From contig KV748200.1 in the NCBI GenBank assembly GCA_001692895.1, positions 1,624,914 to 1,688,913 of the forward strand: a stretch of 64,000 nt of DNA, read 5' to 3'. Shown here in pieces: positions 13,601 to 24,357 of the stretch. The notes beneath the pieces are model-generated. The model was not told the DNA's origin. It made no database searches and saw nothing but the letters and a program-made list of their open reading frames with translations. This stretch comes from Cenococcum geophilum 1.58 (Eukaryota; Ascomycota; Dothideomycetes; Gloniales; Gloniaceae). How positions within the stretch are numbered: position 1 is the first letter of the stretch; every line of letters begins with the position of its first letter. Position numbers and translations under genes: made by a program.

Positions 13601-14614
13601 TAAGCTTTAACTAAAAAAGGCTAAAAAGAACCCTAGACTGTATAAAAGAAGCTATTCTATGCTAAGGCCTAATAGTACGCTAAACGATTAGAGGAAGCTT
13701 AGACGGTAGCCCATAAGAACCTAGAAAAAGCTTAAAGGTTAATAGAATAGTAGGTAAACAAATATCATTAAGAGCCTAACTTTGCCCCTAGCGATATAGT
13801 CTAGGTTATAATAAGGAATTAAAAGACTAAATAACCTAGCTATAAGCTAGACTACTAAATAGTAGGACCGTATAAGGTTTTTAAAAAGATAGGCAACTTA
13901 TATAAGATAAAGCTCCTAGATTTAATTAGGGTTTACTCTATTTTCTTACTAGATAAGTTACGGAAAGCTATAAATAACCTATTGCCTAAATAAAAGAATG
14001 AGCCTCCCCTACTAGTTTAAGTAAACGGTGATAATAAATAGGAGGTTAATAAAATACTAGCCTATAAGATAGTATAGGAAACGCTAAAATACTATATTAA
14101 ATAGAAGGGCTATAATCCTAACCTAACCTAGTACTCTATATAGAACTTTATAGGCTACCCCTAAAAGCTTAAAGAGTTCTATAATTAATACCCTAATATA
14201 CCTAGACCTCTAAAGTACCTAGATAAATAGATAGAATATTAGTATAATAAAGATAATAAGTTACTAGAAGAATATAGGGATAAAAACGCCCTAAAGCCCT
14301 AATACAGCTATCTGCCAAATTCTGCTATATTCGGCCGTTTTCTGCTAGTATTATAAAATTTTAGATATCTAGGAACTTTAACCGCCGGTTAAAGTTGTCT
14401 AATTAGTTAGATCTATACTAAGACTTTTAGCAGCTACTCTTTCTAGCTTAGCGCTTCCACTTAGCCTATAATTGCCTTTTATACTTAGTCTAGACGTACT
14501 CTTATCCCCATTTATCTCCTTATCTTATATTTTATAATCCTATATTTATAAGCCTAGTACTACCCTATTTCTAACTAAGTCTAAGGGTAGGCTTTCTTTT
14601 AAAGAGGGGGGTGA

Positions 14615-14824
14615 TGTAACGGCGCTATCGCACGTTACCTGCCAAATTCTGCCATATTTTACTAACCTATAATTAGCCTGCCCAAAGCTAGCGCCTTAGC
14701 GGCTCACCCTATATATTTGTTTACATTAATCCTAGCGACCCCTTTTCCTTCTCTTTAGCTTAGTATCTTTGTAAGATAGCATTCTATAAGCTTTAGTTTA
14801 GAAGCATTTATATAAGCCGTCACA
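14615..14824 (+). repeat. 3' LTR of gypsy element
   Basis: 210 bp, preceded by a G-rich polypurine tract and followed by the ctaaa target duplication at 14825-14829. Confidence 0.93.
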
Positions 14825-15110
14825 CTAAATAATATACGCGATAGCAAAATTTATAAAAGAAGGAGACCCTTACTAGTATAAAGCAGAAGTCCTTTATAAC
14901 TATTATAGCGCTATATATAATACAGCAGTATTTAATTTCCATTATATACTAACTTTTAGGCAAAGGCCTTGCCTATAAATAATAATATAGGAGATAAAGG
15001 TAAAGGTAATAATAGTAGGTAATGCGGTGCTAACTAGTGTGGTAGATTTCTATTACTTTAAAGAGATGTTTATATACTCGCTATAGGTTTATATAATAGC
15101 GCTTAAACGG

Positions 15111-15792
15111 TTCTTTCTATAAAATTAAAAGAGTATAATACATTCTATATAATCTTAATATTAATACACTATATTTTACTAGTAATATTAGCTACGGATT
15201 GGCGCCTAAGAACTAATATATACGTAATTAGACGTTATAAAGTATAGGAAATGGCTTCCTTACTAGCAAAAGTATTATCTTTAGCTATAGCTATACGCTA
15301 ATAGAGCACGCATTGCTGTTATAAAACTTAAAAGAAATGTGCTCTTTGGACGTTCTATCTCCTATATTAGGGGCATATTCGTTTAAAAATATTGCAGTGT
15401 TAGCTTAAGCTATTTTCTTGCTTTGGTAATATAGGTACCGTAGGGGTATTTATAGGGTGTAATTGTCCTAGCTATTTATATAACCAGCTAACGCGTAGTA
15501 ATAGCAAGAACTTTTTTATATATTTAAAACCATTACAATAGCGTTCCGGCGCTGCTAAATATACTATATAGCCAAAGTACGCGGATACGGAAAAATTAGA
15601 CTAAGTAATAATGTATTTATCTGCCCTTCTTTTCTCTAGACGGCTTATTTAGTTAATAAGCTGGCTCTTTCCTTTAATCCACAAATCCGTATCGGCCCGC
15701 GTATACTAATATAGTAATTTACCTAGGAAACTAGCAATAGACTAATACCCTATTAAAAATCCGGATAACTATTAGTTATTATTAACTAACAG
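15111..15792. other. AT-rich DNA, no gene recognised
   Basis: This stretch lies between the end of the gypsy-split ORF and the end of the kinase-like pseudogene. All frames have many stops and no family is visible. Confidence 0.4.
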
Positions 15793-17145
15793 CTAAACTT
15801 CTAGAAACTTAATAATATTCTTTAGGGCTTATAAGTTACACTTAACGGTTTTGGCCAATTCCGGCTTTATCTAATCTTTTATCTAGCCCCCTCTAAAATT
15901 AATTATCTATGCATTATCGTCCTTGTTAATTAATATATTTCCTAGCTTCCTATTACCCTAGATAATACTAATGTTATAAAGTTGGGCAATAGTGTGCCGA
16001 ATTTAATTTGCCTATTTCGCTCTTTAGAATTTGTCCACAGAATCGATTCGGACTAGATTAAGGTTCGGTGTATTTAGGTCGGCTTAGATATAGTTATAAA
16101 GTACGGCAATTACATTATTATAATCTGACTTAACATATCTAACTAGCTTTAACACGTGAATATAAGGAAGGTTGGCATCCAGTATCCGTCGTAGCAAATT
16201 AAATTCTCGAGCAATGGACTTGTGGGTGTATTTAGTAATTACTTTACAGCAGCTTATCCGGCCGTTAATTGAGACTTTTAATATCCTAGCTCCTAGGAGT
16301 TTATTTAATACCTTAACCTCTAAAGAGCGTAACTTAGGTAGAGTGCTTTTAGTATTTAATAAATCCTTAGTTTGGGACATCTTAAGTAATATATAAGTCT
16401 ATTATTTAATAAGTTTTGCTTCGCCCTTAAGTGTAACTGCAACTTAAAGGTATTTAGATTTAGAAATGTATGCAGATTGTTCTTTTAAGCTCTATCCTTA
16501 ATAATATAAGCAAGTTCTCGAAATATCGGCTAATAGGTACTTATAACTAGGTCGGATATTTCTTTATATATTATATCTATTTTAGAGTTTTTATAGGACT
16601 TTATAGCGCAATTAAGCTTCTGGAGTAATTGGCATTTAATACTATACTCCTTATTAAAGCCTAGAGGTAAACGTCGCGAGAGGACTACGTTAAAACGATT
16701 CTTATTGTAGGTCAAAACGAGGTTATAATTAGATCTAATACCGCAATTTAGATCTATAACGGTACAAGGCATCACGGGATAATAGTAGATAGCCATTATG
16801 TGTAAGTGGTAATATTATAGTATTAAGGATTAAAAGCAGAGGTAGCGATCCTTATTAAATTATATATAAAATGGTCCATATTATATCTTAATTAATATTA
16901 GGAAGCCCCTTCTCTACCTCATCCTCATGCTCAGTAGCCTCCTCCTCCTCTTTAGCATTAAGAACGTTCGTATTAAGGTAGTCTTATAGGCGATCGATGG
17001 AGGGAGTCGCGTCTTCGGCGTCGGCTTGGTGAGGAAGGGAAACACTAAAAGTAGTAAGTGTAGATATAGGAGTAGTAGAGCAGGGTGTACGACCTTCAGT
17101 GTCCCCTCCTGTGCGCGCGCGCGGCGGGCATCTAATTTCGCTCAT
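15793..17145 (-). pseudogene. Fungal protein-kinase-like gene, inactivated by RIP
   Basis: The minus strand has an ATG at 17145-17143. It opens a Ser/Thr-rich, then Glu-rich N-terminal region (KEEEEATEHEDEVEKG near 16910-16960) with one internal stop. A second block starts at 16796 (MAIYYYPVMPCTVIDLN). The kinase fold is seen at 16380-16084: ILKVSINGR, an invariant-Lys-like CKVI, REFNLLRRI. The catalytic-loop and metal-binding segments lie near 15890-15960, read as xGNRKLGNILINKDDNA and IINFRGG. In this family these would be WGDxKPxNI and DFGGG, so the catalytic Asp and DFG Asp are now Asn and a Pro is Leu, all transitions. The frame appears to end at 15795-15793. The first exon has normal base composition and the rest is AT-rich. 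An intron probably lies near 16800-16900. Substrate unknown. Confidence 0.72.
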
Positions 17146-17416
17146 GAGTAGTCAGGTGCACTATTCAGCGCGGATGCTGTGCACTTGGAAGAAACACTGT
17201 GCATAACGTGAGCGATAGGGTTATAACGGTCGGCATAGTTGTCTGTGCGTAGTTTTGAAGCAAAGTCTTTGATTTTTAAGCTTAATCGCAAGAGTTAAAC
17301 TCGAAGTTCTCTAGTACGCAAAGTAACGAAATTTGATGGCAGCTGCGCGCATAAAGGGGGACACCAGCTCATACACCCTGTAGGAGCAGCAGAGTTTGAT
17401 TAATTGCCCTCAAATC

Positions 17417-17605
17417 TACACCACCATAACGCATCCGGTTGAAAGGGCGTGTTGATCACGCTAATCAAAATGCGTAGATTTATACCTAAAAGAAGGTAAA
17501 AATACGTTAAAATGGCCATGCGTATTACTTCAAAAGGTATAAACTCTACCGTTTGATCACCAAGATCGACACGCGCTTTCAACCGGATGCGCCAGGGTGG
17601 TGTAT
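17417..17605. repeat. Palindromic MITE-like element
   Basis: The left arm at 17417-17469 (tacaccacc...gcatccggttgaaag...) is the near-perfect inverse of 17553-17605 (...ctttcaaccggatgc...gggtggtgta). A second inner pair (gtagatttatacct / aggtataaactctac) makes almost the whole 189 bp a hairpin. A copy of the terminal arm occurs again at 43062-43104. It has no coding capacity. The size and structure fit a non-autonomous DNA transposon. Confidence 0.65.
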
Positions 17606-18359
17606 ACTAAAATACCATGTCTTAAGACAGGATCTTATTGCCAGTAAAGCCGATTGGTGCCGTTCAGCCTCAACACTAAGCACTGACTTCCCAGCGGCCT
17701 GCCTCCCTGCCTTATTAGAATCCCTTTGTGTGGCAGAAGAGACTTTTCGTATTAGGTAGGTTAGCATGGAAGACTACCACTAAAAACACACACATATATA
17801 TAATTTTTAAAGAAGTTAGGCAAAAAGTTGTGATATATGACGTTATGACTATAGATTTCTACCCTTCCTTATTAACAGCCTTGGAGCTTCAGAGCGACTT
17901 TTTTAGGTGGTATATGGACAATATTTTACTAATAGTAAATAATTAAATAGACGGTGATAATACTAAAGTTTTTTAATTAACCATACTAAATATTATTATA
18001 GGCTTCCTGACCACGTTGCTGCCGTTTACCGCAATATCCAAGCGTTAAAAACGTCAATGAGGCGCCAGCACCCTTACTACCGAGCAACCGCATTGACCAG
18101 AGGCTTCAACACCAAGCTCTATACGCCTCTAGATTGGCTTATGAGGCGTGCATATACGAAAAGTCCATGAATGCCACACAAAGGGATACAGAAACGGGTC
18201 CAATCTGGGGCTCCGGATTGGCGCCAGTCCAAAATATCAACTGTGTCTCATAACCTTGGCTTCTAAACCGATGATCGATATTCTAACTACAACTTAGAGT
18301 CGTCCTTGTTCACTAACACGTACCCTATTAAAATTAGCATCAGTCTCAGAATTATGGGG
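17606..18359. other. Intergenic DNA, no gene recognised
   Basis: A mix of normal (17606-17760, 18010-18359) and AT-rich (17780-18000) sequence with only short open frames. Nothing resembling a known family was seen. Confidence 0.4.
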
Positions 18360-18668
18360 TCAAAAGCTTATTATATCTTGACTTCCCATCCGCCATATCT
18401 ACCACCGCCTGATTCGCATCCCGCATCGGCCTCTTCTGAATCCAGGGCTGGATATTCTTCTCCGCCGCCACCTTCAACATCTCCTCAATCTCCCGCGGAC
18501 TCCCAATCTGGACCCGTCGATCTTAACCTCCTTCTAAATCAGCACAAACACATTGAACCCCGGAATCGCATCCTCGGGCGCGCCAACCTGGATGAACTGG
18601 CCGTTGGTCTGCAGCAGCCGAAGATACTTCTGCGGCGGCATCTTGGGACTCGAGACAGTGCTGATGAT
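18360..18668 (-). pseudogene. C-terminal part of a zinc-type alcohol dehydrogenase (ADH6/CAD-like), broken
   Basis: The minus strand reads STVSSPKMPPQKYLRLLQTN, then GQFIQVGAPEDAIPGFNVFV, a stop, and then, after a one-base shift, GSPREIEEMLKVAAEKN...ANQAVVDMADGK. This is the NADP-binding and C-terminal segment of cinnamyl/ADH6-type zinc alcohol dehydrogenases, which reduce aldehydes in the cytosol. It starts abruptly at about 18668, exactly where the N-terminal part at 27560-28185 stops, on the same strand. The two are therefore halves of one gene separated by 8.9 kb. The stop and frameshift show it is dead. Confidence 0.8.
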
Positions 18669-19038
18669 CATTTTTCGCTCATTTACACTTTTGACTAGCT
18701 ATGTATCGCAACTAAGCCACCTCCTCTAGATTAATCATCGGACCACAATCGACGCTTATGCCTAGGTGTTGCAGCGTTATCTTTCACCAGTTTCTTCGTG
18801 CCACCTTCCTAGCCCATCGTGCATATTGTCATGTCTGAGGCACTAGCAATTGTTGGACTCGCCAGCAATGTTGTTCAATTTATGGATGCCGGTGGGAACT
18901 TATTTCTGTTAATCCGCGAGCTGCACAGAGATGGCTCATTAACGGAGAATACTGAGCTAGAAAAGAGGATAGGCGTGCTTCAGGCATCCCTTGAAAAGCT
19001 CAAGCGTGGCCCGGCTTCACTAAAGGACAGTACACTTG

Positions 19039-19265
19039 TGTCAACCGTTGAAGTCACTCTCAGGTATCACCTTATGACTCACCACCTTGTTCTCGTATGT
19101 CTTACTACTGTCTCGGTCAACGACTCGGTCAACAACACGGTCTACGACTCGGTTTACAATACGGTCAGTGAAGTAGTCTACTACCTATTTTCCTTATGTA
19201 TTTATAGAGGCTCTAGAGCCACATTCAATAGATAGAGTTCTTCTTAGTGACTTGTCCGTCCGACA
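19039..19265 (+). repeat. 5' LTR of copia element in the NACHT gene
   Basis: 227 bp. It differs from the 3' LTR at six positions by hand alignment, all transitions. Contains the tandem motif cggtcaacga/cacggtctacga. Confidence 0.93.
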
Positions 19266-22200
19266 GTTATGAGCCTAGGCTATCTACTACATTATCTTTA
19301 ATTTGAAACCCTGATTACCCTATTATTAACTGAACAGTAGAGGCCTTAATATGTCCTCTTAATAATCCGAAACTCTTATTACGACGTATACTATAATCCT
19401 AGCAGGCCTAAACGATTGGGACTAATAGATTGGTGTCGTTAAGTATTAAGCCGACGGTGAGGATATATGGGAGTATATCGATCTGGATGTTAAGAAAAAT
19501 AATCTACCTAGATACAGAGCACCGTTAGAGCTATTACTATTAGTTATTAATCCTTAAAAGACTACGTTCTTAGCCCTCAATAAAGGTAAAAAGGAGGAGC
19601 TTCGAGCTTTATAAAAATAGTATAACCGTACTTATAAGCGGTATAAGAAAGAGGAAGCAGCCCTTAAGTCTCTATATACCTATATTATCAGCATAATATC
19701 CCGTAACTATATTAACTACACCTTTAAAGGAAATACCGTCTACGATGTCCTTATGTCACTTAAGGAGGCAGTCGCTTTAACTGATGATGCTTAAAAGGTT
19801 AATCTAGCCACCTAATATTTAAAAATAAAGAAAGCCCTAAAGAGTTAGAATATTAAGAAGTGGCTCCGCGAGTGGGAGAAGGTGTATAATAATTATAAGA
19901 AGGTTAAACTACCTAAGGTAGATAGCGATCGACTAGTTAAGGACTTCGTGTATACTATTAAATTTACCTTATTAGGATGGTTAGAATACTAGAAAAACGA
20001 ATTATAGAACCTTAAGAGGAAGAAGGAAAGTCTACCTACCCTTTAATCTATTATCGAGGTTTACCGAAATTATTGTTAATTAGACTTAGCTTAGAAGGCG
20101 AGGAGCTAGCACAGCTTTTATATAGCTAGCTTTAAAGGAGAGCTAATTAATAAGCCTAAATTAAAAGATAAATTAGAAACTAAACCAGAAGCTAATTCTT
20201 TAAGAAGGATAGATAAAAAGGAATAGACAAAGCCGTGCTTATACGGATTACTATACCTATAGAGGAAATGCTTCTACCTTATTAAGTTAATTTAACTGTT
20301 GGGTTAGAAACTAAACAATTTAAAAATATAGTCAGTAGAGCAGAAGCTTACTAAGGCTTCACCCGAATTCAAGGCCTTAATCAACTAATTAAGGAGCTAA
20401 GCCTTATCTAACAAGAAGCCAAAGAATGCAGAGAATGTAGAGTAGAAGAGCTTACCCAGTAAACTATACGGAAGCTTTACAGTATATTAAGCAGGAGCTT
20501 ATATTACATTAGATTACACTCTCTATAATAGCGTAATTTTAGACCCTGTAATAACCTTATATATTATTAACGACAGAGCAAGATTTATAGATAATATCTA
20601 ACCGGCTAGTGAACAGTTATATACTAAATCTAGTATAGAAAATATTAAAGGCTTTAGAACAGCTAAAGTCACAGTTATTACCCTATTAGGAAAGTAGAAG
20701 ATTTATCTTATTAACGCTACGTATATACTAGGATTTTATACAAATCTAGTTTGTAATCATAGACTTAATAAGAAGGGTGTCTTTTAGTATAATAAGGGCA
20801 ACTACCTCTACCATCGCGGTAGCGAGAAGTTTGTATATTGCGGATATTACTACGGTTAGATAACCCTTGAATATAACGAATTAAAGCTAAAGACGGAGGA
20901 TATATCTTTTGCGGCTTAATTAACGGATCCTCTACTAAATCAAAAGGTAGACGGATGACTTTAGCACAGTCGACTTGGACACACAGGAAGTGCTACTATT
21001 AAGTGATTGCCTAAGGAAGTGACTAGGGCGATTCTATAAGGCCCTACGACAATTAAATGTAAAACTTATACAGTCAGTAAAGCTTATAAAATTATATTAA
21101 GAAGAGCACCTACGGATAAGGCAACAAGGCCTTTCTTCCGTATATATATAGATTTGATTTAGGGAATTAAAGCCTATAACAGATATAAGTACGCAATCCA
21201 TTTCCTTAATAATTTAGTTCGAATAAATAAGGTTAAGACGTTTATATAAAAGTTATTAACTACCTAAGTAATTATTAAATATTATAATATAGTCAAGCGA
21301 CGCTATAGCTTTAAAGTTATTATTATTTATATAGATAACAAGTCATCACTTAGAGGCAAATTTAATAACTAGACTACTAAAAAAGGTATTACGGTGGAGT
21401 ACTCAGCTCTAAGTATATTAGAACAGAACGGTCCTATAAAACGTTCTAGGGGGGTAATTATAACAAAGTCTTAATATATATGAATTAAAGCACAACTACT
21501 AGAGGAACTCTGGCCTAAAGTCTTTAAAGTAGCAGCGTATATAACGAATAGGACACCAAGCCAACGGCTTAACTAGAAGACGCCCTTTAAAAAGCTTTAG
21601 TTAGTAATAGGTCTCTTACCAGCTAAGCCAAATATAGCTTACTTACGTGCCTACGGCTGTAGAGCCTATCCACTTAAATATAACATTCTATATACTTAAA
21701 AACTTGCTCCTAGAGCCTATATTAGGTATCTAGTGGGGTATAATTTAACGAATATCTTTTAAATATATATACCAAGCGAAAAGAAGGTAATTTAAACAAG
21801 AGACGTTACGTTTAATAAGTGACTTGTCTATAACAATAGCAAGCCAGATCTTGCAAATTTACTTTAAAAAAAAGCCGATTAAATGCTAGAGGTAATTAAT
21901 ATAATTAACCTCAATAGGACGCTTTAAGAAGACTTAAATAAGAACACAAATAAGAAAGATAAGATTTTTAATAAAATTTAAGTAAGCACTAATGGAAATT
22001 AATAGGTAGATTCTAGTGGAAATTAAGGATAAATTGTTGACCGTAAGCAGATAGACACTTAAGGCGATAACTTAATTGTAACAAATACCTTAAAAGACAA
22101 TCCTCCACCTAGCCTTCCTATACTAGAACCAACGCCAGAACCTTAATTAAATCCTATAAATACAGGTCCCTTAAGCTCCTTAAGCACCTCTAGATCCTCC

Positions 22201-24130
22201 GCACCCTCTACCCGTTAACACCCTGGTTTTGAATATGTTAAAATTAACCCGGAGGAGTTAAAGAAAGGAGACACAGCTAAGGTCTTTAAGGATAATATAA
22301 TCAAAGGAAGAAGATTAAAAAAGCCACCTAAACAATATAGAGCTTATTTAACTCACCTTAAAGAGGTAGACACCTTCTAACTGCTTTAAGCAGCCTTTTA
22401 CGCAGGGCTTAAATATTAAAGGAAAATATACTGTGATAAGCTTCCACCTCTACCCAAGAACTGGAAGGAGCTTATAAGACACTAGTATAAGGCAGAATTT
22501 CTAGCAGCTGCTATGAAGGAGTACACGGATTTAGATAATTGTGGAACATTTAAAATCGTAGATAAGACTTAATCTATTAAAACGGTACCTATCACCTAGG
22601 TATTTACCTACAAGACAGACACTAATGGATATCTCACGAAGTTTAAAGCTTAACTTTGTATAAGAGGTAATCTATAACAGTTAATCTATAAGGATACGTA
22701 TGCAGTAACTTTAGCAGCTAAAGTCTTTAGAGCTCTCGCAGCAATCATTGCAGCATTTAATTTAGACGTCTGGCAGGGTAACGCTGTTAACATATTTGCA
22801 AATAGCCTGATTAACGAAATCGTCTATATTAAATATCTAGATGGATTTACTATTAAGGGTAAATGTCTACTACTACGCAGAGCGCTCTATAGACTTTAAC
22901 GATCGCCACATCTTTAGCATAACAACTTCAGCAATCAGCTCGTTAAATTAGGGTTAAAGCCCGTCAGTAGTAAGCCGTGTCTCTACCATAATAACTCACT
23001 GATCGTATTCTTCTACGTAGACAATATCTGCGTCGCCTTTACTAAAGAAAATCGATTAGAGCTCTAGAGCTTTAAGGAAGCACTAATAAAGAAGTATAAG
23101 ATGAAGGATCTAGGTGACCTGTCCTAGTTCCTAGGAATTTAAATTATAAGAGACAGAACTTAAAGAAAGCTTTGGCTCTGTCAAGACTCCTATATTAAAA
23201 AGATTACTAATGCATTTTACCTAACTAATATGCGCTTAGTTAGTATACCTATAGGCACTAATGAGCTCCTATCTAACCCGGAGGAAGCTTTAAAATAGGA
23301 CATCTACGTCTACTAAAGGATAGTCGGATTATTACTTTATGCGACCTGTATTATAAGACCCAATGCAGCTAGAGCTTTAGGCAAGCTATTAGAGTTCCTA
23401 CGTAATCCCTTACCTCTACATAACGCCGTAGCTTAACAAGCGATTACCTACCTATATCAGTATAAGACCCTTATAATCAAATACTTAGGTTAAAATATAG
23501 GAAGCCAAGCTTTTATAGGAGTAAGCGATGTGGCGTTTAAAGATAATTTAATAAGCAGACGTAGTACAGAAGGATACTTGTTCACCCTATTCGGAGGGGT
23601 AATTAATTGGCGCTCTACTAAGCAGATGATGGTAACAAAGTTAAGCATAGAGGTAGAGCTTACAGCTCTATCTTATACAGGAACGGAGTTAATCTAATAG
23701 AATCGCTTCTTTAAGGAAATTAAATTGTCCTTAGATAAGGAACAAACAATCAGCTACAATAATCTACAGATAATTAGACTGCTTACAAAGGATGGATAAG
23801 AGCTTACTATAAAGCTTCAACACGTCAATATACACCACCACTAGCTTTGTTAAGAAGTACGTAATAGCCGAATTAAAATTAATTAGACGCCTATAGCTGC
23901 TATAGTCACAGACGGCTTAACAAAGGCCCTACCGCGTCAGAAGCATAAGGCGTTCGTTTAATAGTTAAATCTCGTTGATATTAAGGATCTAATTTAATTC
24001 GATTTGAATGATATTAGGTAAGGTAACTATAGAGGATTTCCTTTAAAACTTAACACCAAATTGCCTATCGTGACTTTTTATTTTATTTTCTATCCAGCTG
24101 CTCAGTTAAGACTGAGCAGCTAGGGGGGTG

Positions 24131-24357
24131 TGTTAACCGTTGAAGTCACTCTCAGGTATCACCTTATGACTCACCACCTTGTTCTCATATGTCTTACTAC
24201 TGTCTCGGTCAACGACTCGGTCAACGACACGGTCTACGACTCGGTTTACGATACGGTCAGCGAAGTAGTCTACTACCTATTTTCCTTATGTATTTATAGA
24301 GGCTCTAGAGCCACATTCAATAGACAGAGTTCTTCTTAGTGACTTGTCCGTCCGACA
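24131..24357 (+). repeat. 3' LTR of copia element in the NACHT gene
   Basis: 227 bp, directly after the polypurine tract and directly before the second acttg. Confidence 0.93.

Larger units (their letters stand above)
8346..14824 (+). mobile_element. Complete but RIP-decayed Ty3/gypsy LTR retrotransposon
   Basis: Two 210-bp LTRs (8346-8555 and 14615-14824), both tgtaac...ca, are flanked by the 5-bp duplication ctaaa (8341-8345 and 14825-14829). A polypurine tract (aaagaggggggtga) touches the 3' LTR. In order on the plus strand: gag from about 8790; a CCHC-like zinc knuckle near 9829; a degenerate protease (LINTRVNSFTFI, from D-T-G) near 10080; reverse transcriptase near 11590-11890 with the YxDD box read as YLNNILIYLDN; RNase H near 12230-12600; integrase near 12940-13600; and a chromodomain-like end near 14050-14230. 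Stops at Gln and Trp positions and D-to-N changes show RIP. It carries a 0.3-kb insert at 10303-10612 and cannot be active. Confidence 0.93.
19039..24357 (+). mobile_element. Ty1/copia LTR retrotransposon inserted in the NACHT gene
   Basis: Two 227-bp LTRs (tgt...aca) are flanked by the acttg duplication (19034-19038 and 24358-24362). A primer-binding site gttatgagcctagg follows the 5' LTR; it matches the anticodon-arm half of initiator tRNA-Met used by copia. A G-rich polypurine tract (agctaggggggtg) precedes the 3' LTR. On the plus strand: gag-like sequence 19350-20500; integrase 20990-21700 with the HSRLGHTG-like start; reverse transcriptase 22430-23300 with FYVDNICVAF (from YVDD); and RNase H to about 23990. 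Stops are mainly TAA/TAG in place of CAA/CAG. The 5319-bp element is complete in layout but not functional. Confidence 0.93.

Noticed and set aside
8346-14824. Possibility that the gypsy element is active
   Set aside because: Stops throughout, YxDD read as YLNN and the protease D-T-G lost; a DNA insert at 10303 also breaks pol.
17400-17767. Small frames on both strands around 17.4-17.8 kb
   Set aside because: Most of the stretch is a palindromic repeat; the mirrored frames result from the inverted arms.
18306-18698. 130-codon plus-strand Pro/Ser-rich frame
   Set aside because: It is the opposite strand of the alcohol dehydrogenase C-terminal fragment, whose minus-strand reading matches a known family over 90 residues.
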